The translations under genes were made by a program, and so were the position numbers. The notes beneath the pieces are model-generated. The model was not told the origin of the DNA. It made no database searches and worked only from the letters and a program-made list of their open reading frames with translations. 39,196 bases of DNA from Blastococcus sp. CT_GayMR20 (GTDB lineage: Bacteria > Actinomycetota > Actinomycetes > Mycobacteriales > Geodermatophilaceae), in the NCBI RefSeq assembly GCF_004570345.1, contig NZ_SPQM01000032.1, positions 1 through 39,196 of the forward strand, in the 5' to 3' direction. Numbering within the stretch: position 1 is the first letter of the stretch; every line of letters begins with the position of its first letter. Shown here in pieces: positions 24,165-32,857 of the stretch.

Positions 24165-26746
24165 CCGCTCTCCGCAGCATTCCGCGCGAGGTCCGCTGGA
24201 CCGTGCCCCTGGCCCTGATCGGCCTGGCGTTCGCCGTGCCCTTCAGCGCTCCGGACGGCACCGGCATGCAGTGGGACGAGCTCGTCCTGGGCACCGTCGC
24301 CGCCAGCTCCGCGTGGACGCTGTTCCGGCTGACCCGGCGCATGACCCCGCAGGCCGCCCGCCCGTGGCGGTTCATGACCGTCGGCATCCTCATGTTCATG
24401 ACCGGCCAGTTCCTGGCCGGCTTCTTCCCCGGCCCGGAGTTCGACGGCTTCGGTGCCGACGACGTCCTGCTGCTCGCGGGCGCCTCCACCCCGCTGGCCA
24501 CGTGCGCACTGCTCGCCCGCCGGGTCAGCCGGACGCGCTGGCCGGCCCTGCTCGTCGACGGCGCGGTCATCACGACCGCGCTGCTCGTCGTGACAGAGGT
24601 GCTCCGCACCCCCCTGATCAACCCCGTCGATGCGCCCGACGACCTGCGCTCGCTCGTCCTCGCCTACGGCGGCTATGCGGCCGTCATGCTCGGCGGGGCG
24701 GGGGCGCTGTGCACCGTCTCCACCGCGGCGCTGCGCCGCTCGGTCAGCATCATGATCGGCGCCGTCGCCTGCCAGGGTGCGGCCGCCTGCTTCGAGGCCA
24801 TGGCGATCATCTCGCCGTCCTGGCTGTGGACGGCCGGCTCCGACGTCTCCGTCGCCCTCGGCCTGGTGACCGTCGTGGTCGCCGCGGGTTTCGCCCCCAC
24901 CCGGTTCTCCGACACCAGCGCCCGCGCGGCCGCTCCCCAGGTGACCCCGCTGGGCATCCTGCTGGTGCTCGCCGCCACGCTCAGCCTGCCCGTGACCATC
25001 GGCGTGAGCCTGTGGCAGGACCAGGCGCTCTCCGCCGGCGCCGAGGTCGGGTGCGCGGTCGTCTTCGGTCTCATGGGGTTGCGCCTGGTGCTGCGGATCC
25101 GCGAGGACGGCCGGGTCACCGAGGACCTCGTCCGCAGCGAGGAGGACTTCCGCGACCTCATCCAGTCCAGCTCCGACGGCATCGCGATCATGGACGCCGA
25201 CTTCAACCTGCTCTTCACGTCGCCGGCCGCCCGCCGCCTCCTCGGGCTGGCCGGCGACAACGACGCGGAGATCGGCCTGCTGGACCTCGTCGACCCGGCC
25301 GACCGCGAGCACGTCCGCGAGGCCACGCTCGTCCCCGCCGGCGAGGGTCCGGCCATGCACTTCCGCGTGCGGACGTCGGACGGCACGTCGCGCGAGCTCG
25401 AGGCCACCTCGACCGAGCGGCCGGGCAGCGGACGACGGGTGCTCTACCTGCGGGACGTCACCAAGCGCCGTCGCCGCGAGCGCGAACTGGAGCGCATGGC
25501 CTACACCGACCACCTCACCGCGCTGCCCAACCGCGCGCACCTGTTCCAGGAGCTGGCCGCGCCGTCCCTGGACGAGCGCTGCCTCCTGGTGCTCGACCTC
25601 GACGGCTTCAAGGCCGTGAACGACGTCGCCGGCCACGAGGCCGGTGACCAACTGCTGGTCGAGGTGGCCCGCCGCCTCAACACCGTCGTCCGCGAGGACG
25701 ACCTCGTCGCCCGACTCGGCGGCGACGAGTTCGCCGTCCTCGTCACCGGCTCGATGGTCGAGGCCGAGGACGTCGCCCAGCGCGTGGTGGACGCCCTCGG
25801 GCTGCCGCACCGCACCAGCGACTGGGCCTTCGCCGTCGGCGCCAGCGTCGGCGTCGCCCCGCTGAGCCCCGCCGGGGGCCAGCTCGCCTTCCGGGAGGCC
25901 GACGAGGCGCTGCGTGCGGCCAAGCAGGCCGGCAAGGGCTGCGTCCGGCTCGCCCACCACCGGTCCTCCCCGGCCGTCGTCGTCCCGGACGGCGACCTCG
26001 CCGCGGTCGTCGACGAGGGCGTGCTCCAGGTGCGCTTCGACGCGGCCTGCGACGCCGACGGCCGCATCCTCCTGCTGCACGCCGTCCCGATCTGGCAGCA
26101 CGCAGAGCACGGCACGGTTCGCGGCATGGAGCTGTGGACGGCGGCCGAGCGGCAGGGCCGCTCGGCCGCGCTCCAGCGCTGGCTGCTGCGGCAGGCCTGC
26201 CTCGAGGTCGCCGGCCTGGCCGACGACCGGATCGGTGTCGCGGTCAGCCTGCCGGCCGGCCACGTCTTCCCCGACCGCCTCGCCGCCGAGATCGCCGACG
26301 CGCTCGACGCCGCCGACCTCCACCCGTCGAGGCTGACCATCTCCTTCACCGAGGAGACGCTGCTGACCGCCTCGGCCGCACTCGTGCCCGAGCTGGAGGC
26401 CACCCGCAGCACGGGCGTGCGCCTCTGCCTGGACAACTACGGCATGGGCCACAGCCTCTTCGCGCTGCTCGCCCGCATCTCGCTGGACATGGTGCGGGTC
26501 GACCTGGCCGCGCTCGCCACCCGTGACGACACCGGCCGCGCCCTGCAGGTGCTGGCCGCGATCGTCCGGACGACGGCGAGCTTCGACCTGCTCACCATCG
26601 CCGGCGGCGTGAGCACGCCCGAGGCGCGCACGTCGGTGCTGGCCGCCGGCGTCCAGCTGCTGCACGGCCGCCTGCAGCCGCACGACCTGCCGGTCGACGC
26701 GGTCGCGGCCCTGCTGCCCGGCGTGGACCCCGTCCCCGCCGCCTGA
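24161..26746 (+). CDS. Membrane PAS-GGDEF-EAL protein: predicted diguanylate cyclase with degenerate EAL
   Basis: An 861-residue protein. The N-terminal sensor (1-312) has about eight or more membrane helices. A PAS domain (about 325-435) follows, then a GGDEF domain with DHLTALPNR, an intact GGDEF at 520-524, and an upstream RxxD inhibitory site at 511-514. The C-terminal EAL-like domain (about 610-855) has lost key residues: the EAL motif is replaced around RGMELW, NVS reads AVSLPAG, DDFGTG reads LDNYGMG (757-763), the catalytic Lys is missing at MVRVD, and VEGV reads AGGV. Predicted: synthesis of c-di-GMP from GTP with product inhibition; the EAL relic may bind ligand or partner. The ATGA overlap with the preceding phosphodiesterase gene means the two opposing activities are co-translated. 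Confidence 0.9.
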   Translation: MTALRSIPREVRWTVPLALIGLAFAVPFSAPDGTGMQWDELVLGTVAASSAWTLFRLTRRMTPQAARPWRFMTVGILMFMTGQFLAGFFPGPEFDGFGADDVLLLAGASTPLATCALLARRVSRTRWPALLVDGAVITTALLVVTEVLRTPLINPVDAPDDLRSLVLAYGGYAAVMLGGAGALCTVSTAALRRSVSIMIGAVACQGAAACFEAMAIISPSWLWTAGSDVSVALGLVTVVVAAGFAPTRFSDTSARAAAPQVTPLGILLVLAATLSLPVTIGVSLWQDQALSAGAEVGCAVVFGLMGLRLVLRIREDGRVTEDLVRSEEDFRDLIQSSSDGIAIMDADFNLLFTSPAARRLLGLAGDNDAEIGLLDLVDPADREHVREATLVPAGEGPAMHFRVRTSDGTSRELEATSTERPGSGRRVLYLRDVTKRRRRERELERMAYTDHLTALPNRAHLFQELAAPSLDERCLLVLDLDGFKAVNDVAGHEAGDQLLVEVARRLNTVVREDDLVARLGGDEFAVLVTGSMVEAEDVAQRVVDALGLPHRTSDWAFAVGASVGVAPLSPAGGQLAFREADEALRAAKQAGKGCVRLAHHRSSPAVVVPDGDLAAVVDEGVLQVRFDAACDADGRILLLHAVPIWQHAEHGTVRGMELWTAAERQGRSAALQRWLLRQACLEVAGLADDRIGVAVSLPAGHVFPDRLAAEIADALDAADLHPSRLTISFTEETLLTASAALVPELEATRSTGVRLCLDNYGMGHSLFALLARISLDMVRVDLAALATRDDTGRALQVLAAIVRTTASFDLLTIAGGVSTPEARTSVLAAGVQLLHGRLQPHDLPVDAVAALLPGVDPVPAA

Positions 26747-26878
26747 TCCTCTCGGCACCCCCACCGAGTCGATCATCTACCGGAGGGGGTCAGGGTTCTC
26801 CCCCATTTCCGCCTGGGGCGTCCCCCACACGGGGGCAAACCGCTGGGAACTGTCGCCACCCGGGCGAATACTGGCCGC

Positions 26879-27688
26879 GTGGCGAGCCCGGAGATCCACT
26901 TCCTGGGCCACTCGACCGTCCGCGTCGAGCTGGCCGGGCGCACCGTGCTCACCGACCCCCTGCTCGCCCGCACCGTCGGCCTGCTGCGCCGCGTCGTGCC
27001 GCTGCCCGACCCTGCCACCTGGGCGGGCGTCGACCTCGTCCTGATCAGCCACCTGCACGGCGACCACCTGCACATCCCGTCGCTGCGCACCGTCGGCCCG
27101 GACACCCGGATCCTGGTGCCCCGCGGCGCCGGCGACTGGCTGCGCGGGCGCGGCTTCCCGCACGTCGGCGAGCTGTCGGCCGGCGAGACGATCCGGGACG
27201 GCGACCTGCGCATCACCGCCGTCCGCGCCGAGCACAGCGGCCACCGCTGGGGCCCGCGCTCCACGCACGGGCCGGCCACCGAGTCGCTCGGCTACCTGCT
27301 CGAGGGCGGCGGCGTGACCGTCTACGCCAGTGGCGACACCGGGCTCTTCGACGGCATGGCCGTGCTCGCGGAGCGCGCGGTCGACGTCGCCCTGCTGCCC
27401 GTGTGGGGCTGGGGGCCGACGCTCGGGCCGGGCCACCTCGACCCCGTGAGTGCCGCGGAGGCCGTCGCCCGCATCCGGCCGCGGTTCGCCGTCCCCGTGC
27501 ACTGGGGCACGCTCGCGCTCGCCGGCATGGCGCACCTGCCCTCGCCGTTGCGCGGGCGCATGCGCCGGCTGCTGGTCGACCCCCCGCACTCGTTCGCCAC
27601 CGAGGTGGCCGCCCGCGGGCTCGGCACCCGCGTCGTCGTCACCCCGCCCGGCAACCGCGTGTCCCTGTCGCCCGCGGCGGCGGCATGA
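26879..27688 (+). CDS. MBL-fold metallohydrolase (UlaG / NAPE-PLD-like)
   Basis: A 269-residue metallo-beta-lactamase-fold hydrolase. Seen: HFLGHSTVRVELAGRTVLTD at the N-terminus, HLHGDH at 58-63 (the HxHxDH metal motif), EHSGHRWGPRS, GDTGLFDGMAV with a metal-binding Asp, and VPVHWGT near the C-terminus. The pattern fits the UlaG-like / NAPE-phospholipase D branch, whose members cleave phosphodiester or lactone substrates. The GTG start follows a 132-base gap after the cyclase gene. The stop overlaps the DedA gene start (ATGA). The substrate is unknown; its coupled neighbours suggest a membrane-lipid context. Confidence 0.87.
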   Translation: MASPEIHFLGHSTVRVELAGRTVLTDPLLARTVGLLRRVVPLPDPATWAGVDLVLISHLHGDHLHIPSLRTVGPDTRILVPRGAGDWLRGRGFPHVGELSAGETIRDGDLRITAVRAEHSGHRWGPRSTHGPATESLGYLLEGGGVTVYASGDTGLFDGMAVLAERAVDVALLPVWGWGPTLGPGHLDPVSAAEAVARIRPRFAVPVHWGTLALAGMAHLPSPLRGRMRRLLVDPPHSFATEVAARGLGTRVVVTPPGNRVSLSPAAAA

Positions 27689-28314
27689 GCACCGACTGGC
27701 TCGCAGCGGTCTGGGAGGGCGAGTCGGTGGTCGGCTATCCGCTGCTCTTCGGCCTGGTGCTGCTGGGCTCCGTCATCCCGATCGTGCCCACCGGTGCCGT
27801 GGTCGGCGCCGGGGCCGCGTTCGCGATGACGACGGACACCCTCGGCCTGCCGCTGGTGCTCCTGGTCGCCACCCTCGCGGCGCTGACCGGCGACCTGATC
27901 ACCTTCGCCGTCTGCCGGTTCGGCGGGCCGTCCGCCGTGCGCTGGGTGGCGCGCGGTCAGCACCCCGAGCGGATCGACGAGGTGCGCGACCAGTTCCGCC
28001 GGCACGGCTGGCAGATCATCGTCGCCGGCCGGCTGCTGCCGGCGGGGCGGATCCCCGTCCTCCTCGCCGCGGGGGCTCTGGCCTACCCGTGGCGGCGGCT
28101 GCTGCCCGCCGCGGCCCTGGCCGCCTTCCTGTGGGCGCTGGCCTACGCGCTGCTCGGCGTCGTCAGCGGCGGGATCTTCGACTCCCCGCTGCTGGCCACC
28201 CTGCTCGCCACCCTCCTCGTGCTGCTCGTCGGCGGCGTCCTGAACGTCGTGAGCGCGCGCCGCCGCAAGCCCGCACCCACGGCGCCCGAGCGCGAGCCCT
28301 GCGAGACGTCGTGA
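27685..28314 (+). CDS. DedA family (VTT domain) membrane protein
   Basis: A 209-residue polytopic membrane protein. The VTT-type core is visible as SVIPIVPTGAVVGAGAAFAM, LAALTGDLITFAVCRFGG and the conserved GRLLPAGRIPVLLAAGAL stretch. There are about five hydrophobic segments and a short basic tail. DedA proteins are known or proposed lipid carrier transporters or scramblases, for example for undecaprenyl phosphate or phosphatidylethanolamine. Its start overlaps the MBL gene (ATGA) and its stop overlaps the next gene (GTGA), so all three are translationally coupled. Confidence 0.88.
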   Translation: MSTDWLAAVWEGESVVGYPLLFGLVLLGSVIPIVPTGAVVGAGAAFAMTTDTLGLPLVLLVATLAALTGDLITFAVCRFGGPSAVRWVARGQHPERIDEVRDQFRRHGWQIIVAGRLLPAGRIPVLLAAGALAYPWRRLLPAAALAAFLWALAYALLGVVSGGIFDSPLLATLLATLLVLLVGGVLNVVSARRRKPAPTAPEREPCETS

Positions 28315-30470
28315 CCGCGTTCCCCGCCCACGGCCGGCTCCTGCGGACCGGCCGGACGATCGCCCGTGTCCTGCTGACCTGGGCGATCGCCACCGGTGCG
28401 CTCGTCGCGCTCGACTCCTGGCTCTCCGGCTTCGCGATGCGCTCCTGGTGGCAGCCGCCCGTCGCCGCTCTGCTGCTCGGCCTGCTCACCGCCGGGGTGT
28501 GGCCGCTGGTCCTGCGGGTCGCCCTGCCCCTGGCCCTGTTCACCTTCGGCGTCGGCGGCTTCCTGCTGCTGGGCGCCGGGGTGCTCGCGGTGTTCATGGC
28601 GATCCCCGGCGTCGAGGTGACCAGCTTCGCGACCTCCGTGGTGGTGGCCGTGTCGATGGCGGCGGTCTCGGGCGTCGTCAACAGCGCGCTGGCGGTCAAC
28701 GAGGACGAGGTCTTCTTCCGCCGCGCCCGCCGCCGCGCCGGCAATGGCAGCTACCCCGAGCCCAGCCCGCCCGGAGTGCTGTTCCTCCAGATCGACGGGC
28801 TGTCCTACGAGACCGCCCGGCGTGCCGTCCGGGACGGGTCGATGCCCACCCTGGCCGCCTGGCTCCGCTCGGGCAGCCACGTCCTGACCTCCTGGCACAC
28901 CGACTGGAGCTCGCAGACCGGTGCCAGCGTCAGCGCGATCCTGCAGGGCTCCAACTACGACATCCTCGGGTTCCGCTGGTACGAGAAGGACCGCGACCAC
29001 GTCACCCGCGTCTCCCACCCCACGGACGCCGTCGAGGTCGAGCGCCGGCACTCCGACGGCCGCGGCCTGCTCGCCGGCGGCGGCGCGGGGCGCGGCAACC
29101 TGTTCACCGGCGACGCCCGGCACGTCAGTCTCACGATGAGCTCGCTGTCCCACGTGGTCCCGGCCCGAGCCCGGCGCATGCGCCGCCGCGACCGGGTCGG
29201 CGCCGGCTACTACGCCTACTTCGCCAACCCGGTGAACGCACTGCGCACGATCGGCGTCTCGGTCGTCGACATCTACCGCGAGCTGCGGGCCGCCGCGCAG
29301 CAGCGTCGGGCCGACGTCCGGCCCCGGGTCTCCCGCGGCGGGATCTACCCGCTGGCCCGCCCCGGCACGACGGTGATCGCCCGCGACGTGGTCGTCTCGG
29401 CGCTGCTCGAGGACATGCTGGCCGGCCGGCCGGTCGTCTACGCCGACTTCCTCGGCTACGACGAGGTGGCCCACCACTCCGGCCTCGAGCGGTTCGACAG
29501 CCTCGAGGTGCTCCGCAGCATCGACCAGCAGATCGGCCGGCTGTACCGGGCCACGGCGCTGGCGCCGCGGCCGTACCACCTGGTCTGCCTGTCCGACCAC
29601 GGTCAGACGCAGGGCTGGGCGTTCGCCGACCGGTTCGGGGAGTCGATCGAGGAACTCGTCGGGCGGCTCTGCGGCGCCGACGTCGTGGCGCGGAAGCGGC
29701 ACCTCACCGGACCCAGGGACAGCCGGCGGACGGCGGAGGGCTGGCAGGTCACCGCTGCCCTGGGCGAGAGCGCCGGGCCGATCGCGCGTCGGCTGCGTCA
29801 GCGCGTGGAGCGGGCCGAGGCGGTCGACCACGAGCACGAACTCGTGCCCGGCGTGCCCGGCGAGGTGCCGAGGGTGGCGCCGGGTGTGGTCTGCGTCGTC
29901 TCGGGCCACACCGCGATGGTGTCCTTCGCCGACATCCCCGGCCGGGTGTCGCTGGAGGAGATCGAGCGGCACTGGCCCGACCTGCTGCCGGGCCTGGTCG
30001 ACCACGACGGTGTGGGCTTCCTGCTCGTGCACTCCGAGGAGTTCGGGCCCGTCGTCCTCGGGCGGGACGGGGTGCACCGGCTGGCGTCCGGCGTCGTGAT
30101 CGGCGAGGACCCGCTGCTCGCGTACGGCGAGCACGCCGCCGCGCTCGTCGCCCGCGTCTCGGCCTTCCCGCACTGCGCGGACGTCGTCCTCAACAGCCGC
30201 TACGACCCCGACACCGACGAGGCGTCGCCCTTCGAGCCGCACGTCGGCTCGCACGGCGGGCTCGGCGGTCCGCAGCAGCTCGGGTTCCTGACCCACCCGC
30301 GTTCGTGGCCGGCACCGGGCGAGATCGTGGGGGCCGAGCACCTGCACCGGGTGCTCCGCGGCTGGCTCACCGACCTGGGCCACCCCGAGCCGACCGGTGA
30401 GGGGGCCGCCGTGGGGGAGCAGAGCCGCACGGCGCTGGAGCGCGTCGGCGCCGGCGCGCCCCGCGGCTGA
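28311..30470 (+). CDS. Membrane-anchored alkaline-phosphatase-superfamily phosphodiesterase with holin-like N-terminal domain
   Basis: A 719-residue protein. The N-terminal 135 residues hold four hydrophobic helices (VLLTWAIATGALVALDSWL, PPVAALLLGLLTAGVWPLVL and two more) like the phage-holin-4 / membrane family. The large outer domain resembles type I phosphodiesterase / nucleotide pyrophosphatase. It has LFLQIDGLSYE (metal Asp), DWSSQTGASVSAIL (candidate nucleophile region), DFLGYDEVAHHSG (Asp and His), CLSDHGQTQG (Asp-His) and HVGSHGGLGG. By superfamily it hydrolyses phosphomono- or diesters with two metal ions. The GTG start overlaps the DedA stop. It converges with the small membrane-protein gene, leaving three bases. 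The substrate is not known; a lipid or teichoic-acid-type phosphodiester is possible. Confidence 0.85.
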   Translation: MTAFPAHGRLLRTGRTIARVLLTWAIATGALVALDSWLSGFAMRSWWQPPVAALLLGLLTAGVWPLVLRVALPLALFTFGVGGFLLLGAGVLAVFMAIPGVEVTSFATSVVVAVSMAAVSGVVNSALAVNEDEVFFRRARRRAGNGSYPEPSPPGVLFLQIDGLSYETARRAVRDGSMPTLAAWLRSGSHVLTSWHTDWSSQTGASVSAILQGSNYDILGFRWYEKDRDHVTRVSHPTDAVEVERRHSDGRGLLAGGGAGRGNLFTGDARHVSLTMSSLSHVVPARARRMRRRDRVGAGYYAYFANPVNALRTIGVSVVDIYRELRAAAQQRRADVRPRVSRGGIYPLARPGTTVIARDVVVSALLEDMLAGRPVVYADFLGYDEVAHHSGLERFDSLEVLRSIDQQIGRLYRATALAPRPYHLVCLSDHGQTQGWAFADRFGESIEELVGRLCGADVVARKRHLTGPRDSRRTAEGWQVTAALGESAGPIARRLRQRVERAEAVDHEHELVPGVPGEVPRVAPGVVCVVSGHTAMVSFADIPGRVSLEEIERHWPDLLPGLVDHDGVGFLLVHSEEFGPVVLGRDGVHRLASGVVIGEDPLLAYGEHAAALVARVSAFPHCADVVLNSRYDPDTDEASPFEPHVGSHGGLGGPQQLGFLTHPRSWPAPGEIVGAEHLHRVLRGWLTDLGHPEPTGEGAAVGEQSRTALERVGAGAPRG

Positions 30471-30473
30471 GGC

Positions 30474-30683
30474 CTACCGGCGGGCGAACCGGACGATCAG
30501 CAGGGCGATGGCGGCGACCACGATCGGTACCGCGATCGCCAGTGGCACGGAGACGAAGACCGCCATGACCGTGAGGGCGACGGTCTCCAGCACGATCACC
30601 AGGCCCAGGAATCCGGCCAGGGTCCAGCCCAGCACGGTCGGCAGTGTCCGCGGTTCCCGCTCCACGCCGACATTCTTGGCCAT
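30474..30683 (-). CDS. Small two-helix membrane protein
   Basis: A 69-residue product, MAKNVGVEREPRTLPTVLGW and onward, with two hydrophobic segments (about 17-40 and 45-66) and a basic C-terminus (RFARR). It ends with TAG, one of only four in the window. An alternative GTG at 30719 overlaps the stop of the ANTAR gene (GTGA) and would add 12 residues; neither start has a good ribosome-binding site. It is probably co-transcribed with the upstream GAF-ANTAR gene. Unknown function. Confidence 0.6.
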   Translation of the reverse strand: MAKNVGVEREPRTLPTVLGWTLAGFLGLVIVLETVALTVMAVFVSVPLAIAVPIVVAAIALLIVRFARR

Positions 30684-30715
30684 GCCGGAGGGCCGCGCCC
30701 AGGGGACGGTGTTCG

Positions 30716-31444
30716 TCACATCGGGTGTTTCGAGCCGGGGAGGACCCCGGTCGTGACCAGCTCCTCCGCGATGTCGCGGAGCTTCCGGTTGTTCTGCATC
30801 GAGAGCCGGGCCAGCACCTGGAACGCCTGGTCCGCGGTGAGCTTGTGCCGCTCCATGAGGATGCCCTTGGCCTGGTCGATCACCGCCCGGGAGTCCAGGG
30901 CGGTCTGCAGGTTGTCCGCCAGGTCCCGTGCGTCCTGGTAGGCGTACATGTTCGAGACGGCGACACCGGCGTAGGGGGCGAACCGCTTCGCCGCGGACCG
31001 GCTCTCGGCGTCGAAGCCGTCCACCTCGAGGCTGTAGATGTTCAAGGCGCCGTGGACGCTCTCGTGCACCGGCAGGGGGATCGACAGCGAGCTCAGCGCG
31101 CCGCGCTCGGCGGCCCGCCTCGCGTAGTCCGGCCAGCGGGTCTCCGTGCGCGCATCGGCGATCTCGGTGACCTCGCCGGTGCGGGCGGCGTGCAGGCAGG
31201 GCCCGTAGCCGTGGCCGTACTGGCTCTCGTCGCAGTCGAGGGCGAGCTGCCCGGTGAACGCCGCGGTCGTCGGCGGCTTGTGGTCGAGGATGGAGATCGA
31301 GACCTCGACGGGGGTCGGCATCGCCATCTTCGTCAGGTCGACGACCCGCTGGAGCAGGCTCTCGACGGAGTGGCCCCGCAGCGCGAGCCGGCCCAGCTCC
31401 TCGAGGGCCTGGGTGGCCGGTCCCTGGTTCTGTGCGTTCGTCAT
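30716..31444 (-). CDS. GAF-ANTAR domain regulator (RNA-binding antiterminator type)
   Basis: A 242-residue protein. The GAF domain (about 20-165) includes DESQYGHGYGPCLHAARTGE, a ligand-pocket stretch common in actinobacterial GAF-ANTAR proteins, and LSIPLPVHESVHGALNIYS. The ANTAR domain (about 175-235) has the three-helix pattern with LQTALDSRAVIDQAKGILME and AFQVLARLSMQNNRKLRDIA. ANTAR proteins bind paired RNA hairpins and prevent termination; the target here is unknown. The ATG at 31444 gives a typical N-terminus, although the frame is open to 31561. It diverges from the small HTH gene at 31683. Confidence 0.9.
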   Translation of the reverse strand: MTNAQNQGPATQALEELGRLALRGHSVESLLQRVVDLTKMAMPTPVEVSISILDHKPPTTAAFTGQLALDCDESQYGHGYGPCLHAARTGEVTEIADARTETRWPDYARRAAERGALSSLSIPLPVHESVHGALNIYSLEVDGFDAESRSAAKRFAPYAGVAVSNMYAYQDARDLADNLQTALDSRAVIDQAKGILMERHKLTADQAFQVLARLSMQNNRKLRDIAEELVTTGVLPGSKHPM

Positions 31445-31682
31445 CGCGGCCGACTTCCCGAGCACGGTGCACCGGGGGTGAGCGACCTCGGCGGCGAGAC
31501 CCGATCTGGGTCCCGCACACGGCGCGCCACTGTCTGACGCACGTCGGGCGTCGAGATGCACGCCGTCGAAATGAGACCCTACGCGGGATACGCCTCGCCG
31601 AGGGACTTTCGTCGGATCGGATTCCGCCTCGTCCCCGGCTTCGGTTGGCCGCCCCGTCCGTGACCGTTCTAACCTGCTCTAC
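31445..31682. promoter_or_regulatory. Divergent promoter region, with a candidate leaderless promoter for the plus-strand gene
   Basis: A 238-base gap. TAACCT at 31670-31675 ends only seven bases before the GTG at 31683, the usual spacing of a -10 element for a leaderless actinobacterial mRNA. TTGGCC at 31645-31650 is a possible but poorly spaced -35. No ribosome-binding site precedes that GTG, which agrees. Nothing distinctive was seen for the minus-strand ANTAR gene. Confidence 0.35.
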
Positions 31683-32000
31683 GTGCCCGATCAGCGCCCG
31701 GTCACCGAGGCCGACGCCGTGCGCATCCAGGACGCCCTGGACGGCGTCCGGAGGGCGCGGGACGCGCTGGAACAGGCCGTGGCCCGGGCGCTGCGGAACG
31801 GGGCGTCGGTGCGAGCCGTCGCCGACCTGGGTCTGGCACCGAACACCGTGCAGAAGTACGGCCGGGCGCACGGCTGGCCCACCGCGGACAACCGCCGGCG
31901 GTTCTACGAGTCGCGCTGGGACCGCGACGAACGTGACCGCCGCGCGCACGCAAGGGGCGACCTCGCCGGCCTACCGCGCGCACAGGCCGACGAGGCCTGA
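31683..32000 (+). CDS. Small helix-turn-helix protein
   Basis: A 105-residue protein. The N-terminal half is a helical stretch (ADAVRIQDALDGVRRARDAL), followed by a likely HTH (ALRNGASVRAVADLGLAPNT, then VQKYGRAHGW) and a strongly charged C-terminus rich in Arg and Asp. It resembles the short HTH proteins common in Actinobacteria that have no enzymatic domain. A DNA-binding role is inferred from the HTH-like pattern only. GTG start, probably leaderless. Confidence 0.65.
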   Translation: MPDQRPVTEADAVRIQDALDGVRRARDALEQAVARALRNGASVRAVADLGLAPNTVQKYGRAHGWPTADNRRRFYESRWDRDERDRRAHARGDLAGLPRAQADEA

Positions 32001-32097
32001 CCGCTGTGCTCTGTTCTGAACGGCACCGGCTGAGGACGACGCTACGCGCGTTCGGGCCATCGCGTGGTGATCTCGTCAGGGGCTGACACGTCGACGG

Positions 32098-32460
32098 TCA
32101 GCGGACGCCGTCCATCCGTCGCTGCAGGAGAACCGTGATGACCCGCTGCACCAGGTCGTACGGGATCGGCCGGGCGTACCTCAGCTGCATCGTGTCGGTG
32201 GCCGCCCGGTACGGCGCGACCGCCGCGGCGAGCTCGTCGTCCATCGGCGGCAGCGGATACAGCCCGATGTGCTTCTTCCAGGCCGCCACGTGCACCAGCG
32301 GCAGTCCGTCCAGGACGAACGTCGGCATGTTGTAGCTGATGGTCTCCCCGACGTCGGGCACGACGGACCGGATGAGTCCGCGGATCCGGTCCATGACGGG
32401 GCGGACGTCCTCCGGGAGCGAGGTGACGTACTCGTCGACGGACGTGAACGTGGCTGCCAT
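32098..32460 (-). CDS. DUF1801 (YdhG/YjbR-like) family protein
   Basis: A 120-residue protein matching the DUF1801 pattern: FTSVDEYVTSLPEDVRPVMD at the N-terminus, GETISYNMPTFVLDG in the middle and AAWKKHIGLYPLPP after it. The fold is known from YdhG-type structures; the biochemical role of this family is not settled. AGGA lies upstream of the ATG. The next gene upstream (32470-32682) is only nine bases away in the same direction, so they probably share a transcript. Confidence 0.85.
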   Translation of the reverse strand: MAATFTSVDEYVTSLPEDVRPVMDRIRGLIRSVVPDVGETISYNMPTFVLDGLPLVHVAAWKKHIGLYPLPPMDDELAAAVAPYRAATDTMQLRYARPIPYDLVQRVITVLLQRRMDGVR

Positions 32461-32469
32461 GGCGTGTTC

Positions 32470-32682
32470 CTACCGGGTGCTGACGGCCTCCGACAGCTCG
32501 ACGGTTCCGATGCCGGTGCCGACGGTGCCGTGCCCGGCGTCGTTCAGGTCCCCGAAGGCGCCCAGGCCGGCGAGGGCGAGTGCGCCGCCCAGGACCGCGG
32601 TGGACAGGACGAGTCGCGCGCCGGTGACGCGGCGGGTCAGGGCAGCGTCGGTGCGGATCGTCACGAAGTTCTCCTCGGTCAT
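32470..32682 (-). CDS. Small membrane or exported protein
   Basis: A 70-residue product starting MTEENFVTIRTDAALTRRVT with one hydrophobic segment (about 22-43, ARLVLSTAVLGGALALAGLG) and a Gly-rich polar tail, possibly exported with an uncleaved anchor. GGGGGA precedes the ATG. The stop is TAG. It lies nine bases ahead of the DUF1801 gene. No family recognised. Confidence 0.55.
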   Translation of the reverse strand: MTEENFVTIRTDAALTRRVTGARLVLSTAVLGGALALAGLGAFGDLNDAGHGTVGTGIGTVELSEAVSTR

Positions 32683-32857
32683 GGGCGGCGGTCGTCCCCC
32701 GCTGAGAACTCTGGACGGCGAACCGCAGGTTGCCCGCCCGGGATCCGCAAGGAATCCGCAAGTTCCCGGGCAACGCCTGGGCCAGGAGGCGGTGACGAAC
32801 GCGTGAACTCCCCGCGCCCTCCTGGCCGGCGTCGTCCTCCTGGTCGAGAGTGAGCTG

